A DNA stretch of 17,699 nt from an uncultured Collinsella sp. (lineage in GTDB: Bacteria > Actinomycetota > Coriobacteriia > Coriobacteriales > Coriobacteriaceae). The notes beneath the pieces were generated by a model, which was not told the DNA's origin, made no database searches, and worked only from the letters and a program-made list of their open reading frames with translations. A program made the translations under genes and the position numbers. Below are positions 6,484-12,914 of the stretch, in pieces. The stretch lies in assembly GCA_900543515.1 (NCBI GenBank), contig UQRW01000038.1, forward strand, positions 1-17,699, written 5' to 3'. How positions within the stretch are numbered: the first letter of the stretch is position 1; every line of letters starts with the position of its first letter.

Positions 6484-7215
6484 ATGGCAGACATGATCGA
6501 GATCAAGCATCTCAACAAGTACTTTGGCGACCTGCATGTGCTCAAAGATATCAACCTCACCGTCAAACGCGGCGAGAAGCTCGTAATGATCGGGCCTTCC
6601 GGCTCGGGTAAGTCGACGCTCATCCGTTGCGTCGATTATCTGGAGGAGCCCACGTCGGGCGAGGTCGTCATCGACGGTACGCCGCTCACCAAAAAGAATC
6701 ACCTGGAGATGGCTCGCAAGTACAGCTCCATGGTGTTTCAGCAGTTCAACCTGTATCCCAACATGACGGTGCTGGGCAACCTGACGCTCGCACCCATCAA
6801 GCTGCAAAAGAAGAGCAAGGAGGAGGCGACCGAGATCGCCATCGCCGCGCTCAAGCGCGTCGGCATGGCGCATAAGGCTGGCGAGTATCCGCAGAATCTC
6901 TCGGGCGGTCAGCAGCAGCGCATCGCCATCGCCCGTGCCCTGTGCACCAAGCAGCCTATCATCCTGTTTGACGAGCCGACCTCGGCGCTCGACCCCGAGA
7001 TGGTCCAGGAGGTACTGGACGTTATGATTGAGCTCGCGCAGGAGGACATCACCATGATCTGCGTGACGCACGAGATGGGCTTTGCGCGCCAGGTGGCCGA
7101 CCGCGTCATCTTTATGGAGGACGGCCGCATTCTGGAGGAGGGCACGCCCGAGCACTTCTTCGATAACCCCGAGAACCCGCGTTGCCGCGAGTTCCTGTCC
7201 AAGATTCTGCACTAG
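6484..7215 (+). CDS. Polar amino-acid ABC transporter ATP-binding protein (GlnQ-like)
   Basis: The ATPase subunit driving uptake through the two permeases downstream; a peripheral protein on the inner face of the membrane. 243 aa, the normal family length. Walker A is GPSGSGKST (37-45), the Q-loop is VFQQFNLYP (Gln86), the signature LSGGQQQR (139-146), Walker B IILFDEP (159-165), the D-loop SALD (167-170) and the H-loop His196 in VTHEMGF. The motifs FNLYPNMTVLGN and THEMGFARQVADRV are typical of the PAAT family. ATG 6484 follows GGAAGGGA at 6471-6478. It is the first gene of a four-gene transporter operon on the plus strand. Confidence 0.96.
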   Translation: MADMIEIKHLNKYFGDLHVLKDINLTVKRGEKLVMIGPSGSGKSTLIRCVDYLEEPTSGEVVIDGTPLTKKNHLEMARKYSSMVFQQFNLYPNMTVLGNLTLAPIKLQKKSKEEATEIAIAALKRVGMAHKAGEYPQNLSGGQQQRIAIARALCTKQPIILFDEPTSALDPEMVQEVLDVMIELAQEDITMICVTHEMGFARQVADRVIFMEDGRILEEGTPEHFFDNPENPRCREFLSKILH

Positions 7216-7223
7216 GCGCGGTG

Positions 7224-8099
7224 ATGGACATGACGGATATGACGAGGGCGGCCGTGTCGCGCCGTCACTTTTTGCAGCTGGCTGGCGCCGGCATGCTCGC
7301 GCTGACGGGGACCGCGCTTACCGGTTGCGGCAACTCCACCAGCGGTGAGGGCTCCGACAAGGGGTCCAAGCTTGCGGCCATCAAGTCGCGTGGCCATCTG
7401 AATGCCGGCGTTAAGAAGGATGTTCCCGGCTACGGCTATTACGACACCGCCAAGGGCCGCTTTGAGGGCATGGAAGTCGATTTGTGCTACCAGATCGCCG
7501 CTGCCGTCTTTGGTGTGAGCTACAAGAAGGCTCGTGCCCAGGAGCTTGTCGAGTTTACCGACGTAACGCCCAAGACGCGCGGCCCACTGATCGATAACGG
7601 CCAACTCGACGTGGTCGCGGCGACCTACACCATCACCGACGAGCGCAAGAAGAGCTGGGATTTCTCGACGCCGTACCGCACCGACTACGTGGGACTCATG
7701 GTCAAGAAGCGTTCGGGCTTTACCTCGATTGAGGATCTGGACGGCAAGGTCATTGGCGTGAGCCAGGGTGCCACCACGCAGGGCCTGATCGAGCAGATGA
7801 TCAAGGACAACGGCTTTAGCTGCAAGCCCGAGTTTAGGGCCTTTAGCGGCTATCCCATCATCAAGAGTTCGCTCGACGCCGGCAATATCGACGTCTTTGC
7901 CATGGACCGCTCCACGCTGGCCGGCTATATGAACGAGACCGTTGAGCTGCTGCAGCCCGAGGTCAAGTTTGGCGAGCAGGGCTACGGCGTGGCGACCAAG
8001 AAGGGCTGCGACCTTTCGGCTGTGGTCGATCAGGTGGTTTGCGATCGCCTGGCCGATGGCTGGCTCGACCAAGAGGTCAAGACCTGGGGTCTTGTATAG
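7224..8099 (+). CDS. Amino-acid ABC transporter substrate-binding lipoprotein, Tat-type signal
   Basis: The extracellular solute receptor of the transporter (SBP_bac_3 family), anchored to the membrane by lipid. 291 aa. The N-terminus has a twin-arginine motif SRRHFLQ (12-18) and then a hydrophobic stretch ending in the lipobox LTGC with Cys35, so it is likely exported folded through Tat and lipidated. The mature domain shows LAAIKSRGHLNAGV, FEGMEVDLCYQIAAAVFG, LDVVAATYTITDERKKSWDFSTPY and GVSQGATTQGLIEQ, all typical of glutamate/glutamine/aspartate binders; the ligand cannot be fixed from sequence. ATG 7224 is 8 nt after the ATPase stop, with no clear Shine-Dalgarno, so coupling is likely; ATGs at 7230 and 7239 are possible alternatives. 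Confidence 0.94.
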   Translation: MDMTDMTRAAVSRRHFLQLAGAGMLALTGTALTGCGNSTSGEGSDKGSKLAAIKSRGHLNAGVKKDVPGYGYYDTAKGRFEGMEVDLCYQIAAAVFGVSYKKARAQELVEFTDVTPKTRGPLIDNGQLDVVAATYTITDERKKSWDFSTPYRTDYVGLMVKKRSGFTSIEDLDGKVIGVSQGATTQGLIEQMIKDNGFSCKPEFRAFSGYPIIKSSLDAGNIDVFAMDRSTLAGYMNETVELLQPEVKFGEQGYGVATKKGCDLSAVVDQVVCDRLADGWLDQEVKTWGLV

Positions 8100-8124
8100 G
8101 CGCATCGTCCAAGGAAGGAATCAT

Positions 8125-8871
8125 ATGCTCGAAGGATTGTTTGACGCCGACCGCTGGTCGACGACATTTCAAAACATGGGGCCCTTCTGGGAGGGCTTTG
8201 GCGTGACGCTGCAGGTGGTCGTTGCCGGCCTGCTGCTATCGCTGGTGCTGGGCACGCTGCTGGGCGTGTTCTCTACCACTCGTTCGCGCGTGCTGCGCGC
8301 CATAAGCCGCGTGTATGTGGAGTTTTACCAGAACACTCCGTTGCCCGTGCAGGTGCTCTTTATGTACATGGCCGGTCCGCAGTTTTTGCAGGCCATAACC
8401 GGTGCCGACCAGCCGGTGCGCATCGCGCCGTTCGTGCTGGGCTTCTTGGGTGTGGGCCTGTATCACGCGGCCTACATCTCGGAGGTCATCCGCACTGGTA
8501 TCGAGGCGGTTCCGCGCGGTCAGATGGAGGCGGCCCAGAGCCAGGGCTTCACCCGTGCGCAGGCGTACTGGTACATCGTGCTGCCCCAGACGTTCAAGAT
8601 CATTCTGCCGCCGCTGTGTAACCAGGCGCTCAACCTGGTCAAGAACACGTCGGTGCTGGCGCTTGTGGCCGGCGGCGACCTTATGTACCGTTCCGACAAC
8701 TTTGTGAGTCTGTACGGTTACCTGCAGGGATACATCGTCTGCTGCCTTATGTACTTCATCATCTGCTTTCCGCTCGCCATGCTGGTACAGTGGCTCGAGC
8801 GCCGCTCCAAGGAGCGTCCGCGCGGCGTGAGCCTGGCCGAGCTGGGGCTCGACAACGTAGAGGAGGCCTAG
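8125..8871 (+). CDS. Amino-acid ABC transporter permease (first)
   Basis: An integral membrane subunit that forms the channel together with the next gene product. 248 aa. Hydrophobic segments lie near 30-50, 73-96, 102-122 and 200-227. The EAA loop that contacts the ATPase is EAVPRGQMEAAQSQGF followed by VLPQTFKIILPPLCNQ, and YQNTPLPVQVLF is the standard His/Glu/Gln/Arg permease motif. ATG 8125 follows AAGGAAGGAA (8111-8120). An in-frame extension upstream to 7942 lies within the binding-protein gene and is not credible. The C-terminal tail is charged. The stop is 3 nt before the second permease, whose ribosome site AGGAGG is inside this gene. Confidence 0.95.
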   Translation: MLEGLFDADRWSTTFQNMGPFWEGFGVTLQVVVAGLLLSLVLGTLLGVFSTTRSRVLRAISRVYVEFYQNTPLPVQVLFMYMAGPQFLQAITGADQPVRIAPFVLGFLGVGLYHAAYISEVIRTGIEAVPRGQMEAAQSQGFTRAQAYWYIVLPQTFKIILPPLCNQALNLVKNTSVLALVAGGDLMYRSDNFVSLYGYLQGYIVCCLMYFIICFPLAMLVQWLERRSKERPRGVSLAELGLDNVEEA

Positions 8872-8874
8872 CGC

Positions 8875-9513
8875 ATGGAAATCTTCAACGCGACCAACCT
8901 GCTCTACATTTGGGGCGGCTTTGTTAAGACAATCGAGATCTCGGCGCTGTCGATCTTTTTCTCGCTCATCTTTGGCACGGTGCTGGCGCTCGTTAAAAGC
9001 TATGCGCCCCGCCCGTTCCGTATTTTGGTGAGCGCCTATATCGAGCTGTTCCGTTGCACGCCGAACCTGCTGTGGATTCTGTTTATCTACTTTACGGTGC
9101 AGGGTTTGGACATTGTGATTTCGACCATCGCCTTTACGCTGTTTACCAGCGCTGTTATGGCCGAGATTGTGCGCGGCGGCCTCAACTCGATTCCGCGCGG
9201 CCAGTTTGAGGCAGCGCAGAGCCAGGGCTTCGGCTTCTTTGCCACCATGCGCTACATCATTCTGCCGCAGACGTTTAAGACGATCATTCCGGCGCTGTTT
9301 AGCCAATGCACGACCGTCATCAAGGACAGCTCGTATCTTTCGGGCATTAACGTGGCCGAACTCATGTACACGGCCAACGTCGTGATGGCCCACGCGATCG
9401 ACCTGTCGCAGGTGCTTATGCTCTACGGCCTGGTTTTCGCGATGTACTTTGTGCTCAACTTTGGTATCTCGCTGCTGGTCCGAGCGTATCAACGTCGTAT
9501 TGTGGCAGCGTAG
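8875..9513 (+). CDS. Amino-acid ABC transporter permease (second)
   Basis: The second channel subunit, 212 aa, a PAAT-family paralogue of the preceding gene. It shows ELFRCTPNLLWILFIYF, the EAA loop NSIPRGQFEAAQSQGF and ILPQTFKTIIPALFSQ. Hydrophobic segments lie near 22-42, 62-80, 85-95 and 180-205. AGGAGG at 8861-8866 supports ATG 8875. Two distinct permeases imply a heterodimeric channel. The stop TAG is followed after one base by a GGGAC-T-GTCCC hairpin that separates this operon from the kinase-like gene. Confidence 0.95.
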   Translation: MEIFNATNLLYIWGGFVKTIEISALSIFFSLIFGTVLALVKSYAPRPFRILVSAYIELFRCTPNLLWILFIYFTVQGLDIVISTIAFTLFTSAVMAEIVRGGLNSIPRGQFEAAQSQGFGFFATMRYIILPQTFKTIIPALFSQCTTVIKDSSYLSGINVAELMYTANVVMAHAIDLSQVLMLYGLVFAMYFVLNFGISLLVRAYQRRIVAA

Positions 9514-9514
9514 A

Positions 9515-9545
9515 ATGTGACAAAGGGACTGTCCCTTTATCACAT
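9515..9545 (+). repeat. GGGAC-T-GTCCC palindromic hairpin, copy 7
   Basis: ATGTGACAAAGGGAC (9515-9529) and GTCCCTTTATCACAT (9531-9545) pair around a single T with one C-A mismatch. In RNA the central bases must open to form a loop. It begins one base after the permease stop and ends 16 nt before the next ATG. The short TTTAT inside makes it at best a weak terminator. Confidence 0.8.
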
Positions 9546-9561
9546 AGAGAAAGGAATCGCG

Positions 9562-10185
9562 ATGAGCGATCTGGAGAATAAGAAGAATCCTGTGGTCATT
9601 ACCATCGCGCGCGACTTTGGCGCCGAGGGCCACGAGATTGGTCGTATCCTCGCCGATGAGCTGGGGATTCCGCTGTACGATAACGAGCTGCTGGTGCGTG
9701 CTTCGCTGCGCGCGGGTGAGTCGCTCGACAAGATGGCCGCCTACGACGAGCGCCTGGCCGTGGAGAACATGGCGTTTCTGCCCGACCGCTACGATGCGCG
9801 TTCGTACTCGGACAAGTTGTTCCAAAAGATGAGCCAGGTGATTTTGGATCTGGGTGAGACCGAGAGCTGCATTATCGAAGGCCGTCTGTCCGATTATCTG
9901 CTGCGCAACAACCCCAACCACATCGCCGTGCTGGTGACTGCGCCCTTTGAGGACCGCGTCGAGATCGTGCGCAAGAAGCGCGGTCTCAACAAAAAGAAGG
10001 GCGCCAAGCTGGTCAAGCAGCAGCAGAAGGCGCGCGAGGCGTTCTATAAGCGCTACAGTGCCGGAAAGTGGAAGATGACGAGCGGTAAAGACATCGTCGT
10101 CAACCGCGCCAAGCTGGGCCGCGAGGGTTGCAAAGACGTTATTGCCGCAGCCTACCGCTACAAAGTAGCGCAGCTCGAAGACTAA
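9562..10185 (+). CDS. Cytidylate kinase-like family protein
   Basis: 207 aa, cytosolic, with the P-loop kinase fold of the cytidylate kinase-like family; this is not the essential CMP kinase Cmk and its substrate is unknown. The phosphate loop is ITIARDFGAEGHEIGRILADELG (12-34), followed by IPLYDNELLVRAS. CIIEGRLSDYLL and HIAVLVTAPFEDRVEIV (centre) resemble the second nucleotide-binding strand and the start of a lid. A basic stretch KKRGLNKKKGAKLVKQQQKARE follows, then YKRYSAGKWKMTSGKDIVVN. ATG 9562 has AAAGGA at 9550-9555; an upstream GTG at 9517 lies inside the hairpin and is unlikely. It follows the ABC operon on the same strand, but a hairpin between them leaves cotranscription uncertain. 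Confidence 0.88.
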   Translation: MSDLENKKNPVVITIARDFGAEGHEIGRILADELGIPLYDNELLVRASLRAGESLDKMAAYDERLAVENMAFLPDRYDARSYSDKLFQKMSQVILDLGETESCIIEGRLSDYLLRNNPNHIAVLVTAPFEDRVEIVRKKRGLNKKKGAKLVKQQQKAREAFYKRYSAGKWKMTSGKDIVVNRAKLGREGCKDVIAAAYRYKVAQLED

Positions 10186-10236
10186 CCGACCAAAAACCAC
10201 CACAAAGGGGACAGGCACCTTTGTGGTGGTCGGTCG
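10186..10236 (+). repeat. GGGGACAG-core hairpin, copy 8
   Basis: ACCACCACAAAGG (10196-10208) pairs perfectly with CCTTTGTGGTGGT (10218-10230) over 13 bp around a 9-nt loop GGACAGGCA. CGACC (10187-10191) can pair with GGTCG (10232-10236) to extend the stem past an internal bulge. It starts immediately after the stop codon of the kinase-like gene and could end its transcript, though no T-tract follows. Confidence 0.85.
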
Positions 10237-10246
10237 ACTGGCATAG

Positions 10247-10284
10247 AAAAAGTCCCCGCCGGGCGTGTGCTCGACGGGGACTTT
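10247..10284 (-). terminator. Intrinsic terminator of the nfnA-nfnB operon
   Basis: On the minus strand AAAGTCCCCG (10284-10275) pairs with CGGGGACTTT (10258-10249), 10 bp, running into TTTTTCTATGC. It lies 28 nt after the nfnB stop. The flank GCATAGAAAAAG (plus strand, 10241-10252) recurs at the glmU terminator. Confidence 0.88.
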
Positions 10285-10312
10285 GCCGTTTGATGGCTAA
10301 CGCTGAGGGTGA

Positions 10313-11722
10313 CTACTCGCCCAGCAGGCTCTTGGTGATGGAAGCGGCGGCCTTCTTGCCGGCGCCCATCGCCAGAATGACCGTAGCGGCACCGGTGACG
10401 ATGTCGCCGCCGGCCCAGATACGGGGATCGGTGGTCTGGCCGGTCTCCTCGTCGGCAACAATGTAGCCCCACTTGTTGAGCTCCATCTTGCCGCCGATCT
10501 TCTTTGCGAAGGGGTTGGCGTTGGTGCCGATAGCCGAGATTGCGACGTCGCAGGGGATCTCCTCGATGGCGCCCTCGATGGGCACCGGGCGACGACGGCC
10601 GGACTCGTCAGGCTCGCCGAGCTCCATCTTCTGGACCTTGACGGCGCACACGGAGCCGTCCTCGCCAGCGACAAACTCGAGCGGGGAGACGAGCGGCAGA
10701 ACCTCGACGCCCTCGGCCTTGGCGTGGTGCAGCTCGGCACGACGGCAAGGCATCTCATCCTCGGTACGACGGTAGGCGATGATGGCGTGCTCGGCGCCCA
10801 GGCGCTTGGCGGTACGGACGGCGTCCATAGCCACGTTGCCGCCACCAAAGACAACGACGTTCTTGCCGTGCTTGGTGGGGGTGTCGTACTCGGGGAACTT
10901 GTTGGCCTTCATCAGGTTCACGCGGGTGAGGTACTCGTTTGCGAAGAAGACGTTGGGCAGGTTCTCGCCGGGGACGTTGAGGAACTTGGGCAGGCCAGCG
11001 CCGGTCGCCACGTAGATGGCGTCGAAGCCCTGCTCGAACAGCTCCTCGGCCGTGGCCATGTTGCCCACGACGGAGTTGTACTCAAACTTGACGCCCATGT
11101 CCTCCAGGCCGTCGATCTCGCGCTTGACGACTGCCTTGGGCAGACGGAACTCGGGGATGCCGTAGACCAGCACGCCGCCGCCGGTGAAGAAGGCCTCAAA
11201 GACGGTGACGTCAAAGCCGTTGCGGGCGAGCTCGCCGGCGCAGGTGATGCCGGACGGGCCGGAACCGACGACGGCGACCTTCTTGCCGTTCTTGGGGGCC
11301 ATCTTGGGCGTGGAGGCGAGCTCGGGGCGGTCACCCAGGAAGCGCTCGAGCTGGCCGATGGCCACGGGCTCGGACTTCTTACCACGGATGCACTTACCCT
11401 CGCACTGGTTCTCCTGCGGGCAGACGCGGCCGCAGATGGCGGGAAGCATGGAGTCCTCGCGGATGGTATCGAGAGCGCCGCCGAAGTCCTTCTCGCGGAT
11501 CTGCTCGATAAAGCGGGGGATGTTGATGTTGACGGGGCAGCCCTCAACACAGAACGGCTTCTTGCAGTTGAGGCAGCGCTCGGCCTCGGCCAGCGCCATC
11601 TCCTCGGTGAAGCCCTTGTCGACGGGGCGGAAGTCGCAGGCGCGCTCGGCAGCCGGCTCCTCGTTATCGGGGGTACGGGGCGACTTCATATCGGCAACGA
11701 AACGACCGTTAACTAGTGGCAT
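10313..11722 (-). CDS. nfnB: GltA-type Fe-S flavoprotein; probable NfnB, large subunit of ferredoxin:NADP oxidoreductase
   Basis: 469 aa, a cytosolic FAD protein of the NADPH-dependent glutamate synthase small-subunit (GltA) family. Two Fe-S sites are visible at the N-terminus: CLNCKKPFCVEGCP (Cys50, 53, 58, 62) and CGRVCPQENQCEGKC (Cys97, 101, 107, 111). The FAD Rossmann motif is VAVVGSGPSG (149-158), the NADPH motif VVVFGGGNVAMDA (289-301), and the C-terminal FAD contact AGGDIVTGAATVILAMGAG. It overlaps the upstream nfnA gene by 10 nt. No glutamate synthase large subunit is nearby. Known pairing of such a protein with a PyrK/SudB-like partner defines NfnAB, which couples NADH and reduced ferredoxin oxidation to NADP reduction; function here is inferred. 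Databases often label it gltA or sulfide dehydrogenase alpha. Confidence 0.9.
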   Translation of the reverse strand: MPLVNGRFVADMKSPRTPDNEEPAAERACDFRPVDKGFTEEMALAEAERCLNCKKPFCVEGCPVNINIPRFIEQIREKDFGGALDTIREDSMLPAICGRVCPQENQCEGKCIRGKKSEPVAIGQLERFLGDRPELASTPKMAPKNGKKVAVVGSGPSGITCAGELARNGFDVTVFEAFFTGGGVLVYGIPEFRLPKAVVKREIDGLEDMGVKFEYNSVVGNMATAEELFEQGFDAIYVATGAGLPKFLNVPGENLPNVFFANEYLTRVNLMKANKFPEYDTPTKHGKNVVVFGGGNVAMDAVRTAKRLGAEHAIIAYRRTEDEMPCRRAELHHAKAEGVEVLPLVSPLEFVAGEDGSVCAVKVQKMELGEPDESGRRRPVPIEGAIEEIPCDVAISAIGTNANPFAKKIGGKMELNKWGYIVADEETGQTTDPRIWAGGDIVTGAATVILAMGAGKKAAASITKSLLGE

Positions 11723-12552
11723 GCGCAGCTCTTTTCCTCATAGGCCTTGAGGGACTCGCCCTCTTCGGAACGGTAAGCGGCCTGGCGGGCACGAAGGTCA
11801 TCCCAGTCGACCAGGGTGGCATCGAAGTCGGGGCCGTCGACGCAAGCGAACTTGGTCACGCCGCCCACCTCGACGCGGCAGCAGCCGCACATACCGGTGC
11901 CGTCAACCATGATGGGGTTGAGGGACGCGGTGATGGGGGTGTCGTACTTCTGGGCGGTGAGGGTCGAGAACTTCATCATCGGAACGGGGCCGACGCAGAA
12001 GACCTGGCTCACGGCCTTGTCCTGCAGCAGGCGCTCCAGCGGAGCGGTAACAACGCCCTGCTCGCCGTAGGAGCCGTCGTCGGTGGTGATGTGGATGTGG
12101 TCCTCGTCGAGGAGCTCGCGGAACTGGTCCTCCATGAGCAGGAGGTCCTTGGTGCGGGCGCCCATGATGGCGTGAACTTCGTGACCGGTCTCGACCAGGT
12201 GCTTGGCGACCGGGAAGGCAATTGCCAGGCCGACGCCGCCGCCAATGACGGCGCAGGGGCCCTCGGCCATCTCGGTGGGAACGCCCAGCGGGCCCACGAC
12301 GTCGCGCAGCGACTCGCCGGCCTCGTAGGTGGACAGCATCTCGGTGGTCTTGCCGATCACCATGAAGATGAACTCGACCCAGCCCTCGTCACCGTTCCAG
12401 CCAGCCAGGGTAAACGGGACGCGCTCGCCCGTCTCGTTGGCGCGAACCATGAGGAACTGTCCAGCGTGCGCATGCTTGGCGATTGCAGGCGCCTCGATGC
12501 GGAACTTGAACACCTTCTCCGAGAACTGCGTCTTCTCCAGGATCTTATACAT
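11713..12552 (-). CDS. nfnA: Ferredoxin-NADP reductase-like subunit; probable NfnA (SudB-like)
   Basis: 279 aa, cytosolic. It is the small FAD plus [2Fe-2S] subunit of the Nfn/sulfide dehydrogenase type. The FAD-binding beta-barrel covers about 1-98, with RVPFTLAG (44-51) and VVGPLG (85-90). The NAD-binding half starts with GPCAVIGGGVGLAIAFPVAK (98-117), followed by GARTKDLLL and TTDDGSYGEQGVVT. The cluster region has MVDGTGMCGCC (Asp217, Cys222, 224, 225) and FACVDGPDFDA (Cys237), which fits the description of NfnA with three Cys and one Asp ligand as I recall it. An extra Cys-rich tail SCACH ends the protein. AGAGGGG precedes ATG 12552. It is the first gene of the two-gene operon. Confidence 0.9.
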   Translation of the reverse strand: MYKILEKTQFSEKVFKFRIEAPAIAKHAHAGQFLMVRANETGERVPFTLAGWNGDEGWVEFIFMVIGKTTEMLSTYEAGESLRDVVGPLGVPTEMAEGPCAVIGGGVGLAIAFPVAKHLVETGHEVHAIMGARTKDLLLMEDQFRELLDEDHIHITTDDGSYGEQGVVTAPLERLLQDKAVSQVFCVGPVPMMKFSTLTAQKYDTPITASLNPIMVDGTGMCGCCRVEVGGVTKFACVDGPDFDATLVDWDDLRARQAAYRSEEGESLKAYEEKSCACH

Positions 12553-12618
12553 AGAACCCCTCTCTTGTTAGGGCCGCCGAACCGTGCCTCCACGGAAATG
12601 GACGGTAGCCCGAATAAA

Positions 12619-12653
12619 ACCGTACGCGCACAGGCGTTGTGCAGACATACGGT
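12619..12653 (-). promoter_or_regulatory. Hairpin plus T-run in the nfnA leader, possible attenuator
   Basis: On the minus strand ACCGTA (12653-12648) pairs with TACGGT (12624-12619). Inside, GCACA and TGTGC form a second 5-bp stem, and TTTATT follows the outer stem. It lies between the candidate -10 box and the ribosome site, so it could be a conditional terminator. No leader peptide or known riboswitch was recognised. The stem is modest and the call is tentative. Confidence 0.35.
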
Positions 12654-12657
12654 GCAA

Positions 12658-12663
12658 ATTATA
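12658..12663 (-). promoter_or_regulatory. Candidate -10 box (TATAAT) for nfnA-nfnB
   Basis: The minus strand reads TATAAT at 12663-12658, giving a leader of about 100 nt before ATG 12552. The hexamer 17 nt upstream (CGTAAG) is a poor -35. The 359-nt gap between nfnA and pth (12553-12911) holds this box, the leader hairpin, two GGGACAG-family repeats and the pth terminator. Confidence 0.5.
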
Positions 12664-12712
12664 CCCTCATGGCAATGTCGCTTACGTGTATCTTTGGCAG
12701 GCGGGAAAAGTG

Positions 12713-12747
12713 ACCTACCAAAAAGGGACAGGTTTATTTTGGTCGGT
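12713..12747 (+). repeat. GGGACAG-core hairpin, copy 9
   Basis: ACCTACCAAAA (12713-12723) pairs with TTTTGGTCGGT (12737-12747) with one mismatch; the loop is AGGGACAGGTTTA. Arms and core resemble the purF and pth stop-codon copies, and the right flank TGGTCGGTTTTA differs from copy 1 by one base. It lies about 50 nt upstream of the nfnA -10 candidate. Confidence 0.75.
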
Positions 12748-12765
12748 TTTATCAGGCAAAACGGC

Positions 12766-12807
12766 AAAGGGGGCCGGCCTCGGGTTGTGATGAGGCCGGC
12801 CCCCTTT
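12766..12807 (-). terminator. Strong intrinsic terminator downstream of pth, symmetric
   Basis: AAAGGGGGCCGGCCTC (12766-12781) and GAGGCCGGCCCCCTTT (12792-12807) form a perfect 16-bp stem with a 10-nt loop. A/T flanks on both sides allow action on either strand; on the minus strand it would stop pth transcripts about 105 nt past the stop codon. Confidence 0.8.
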
Positions 12808-12873
12808 GGGGCGTTATGCATGTATGGTGGCAGCGTGTTTATTGCGATGTGCCGACTGCGGCGTTTCCGCATA

Positions 12874-12914
12874 TAAAACCTGCCAAAATAAACATCCCTA
12901 AATGGTAGGTTTTA
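12874..12914 (-). repeat. GGGAYRG-core hairpin, copy 10, contains the pth stop codon
   Basis: On the minus strand TAAAACCTACCA (12914-12903) pairs with TGGCAGGTTTTA (12885-12874), 12 bp with one mismatch-like A-C position. The interior reads TTTAGGGATGTTTATTT. Its first three bases are the pth stop codon TAA. It is the inverted counterpart of copy 1 at the purF stop; its core has drifted from GGGACAGG to GGGATGTT. Confidence 0.8.

Noticed and set aside
9517..9561. GTG start of the kinase-like gene inside the hairpin
   Set aside because: The start would lie within the stem of a repeat without a ribosome site; ATG 9562 has AAAGGA at good spacing.
8236..10218. A 660-codon minus-strand open frame opposite the two permeases and the kinase-like gene
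   Set aside because: It is a composition artefact of GC-rich coding DNA: its product is His/Arg/Gln-rich with no recognisable family, while all three plus-strand genes have clear motifs and ribosome sites.
10313..12552. Glutamate synthase as the function of the pair
   Set aside because: No glutamine amidotransferase or synthase domain is encoded nearby, and the partner is SudB/NfnA-like.
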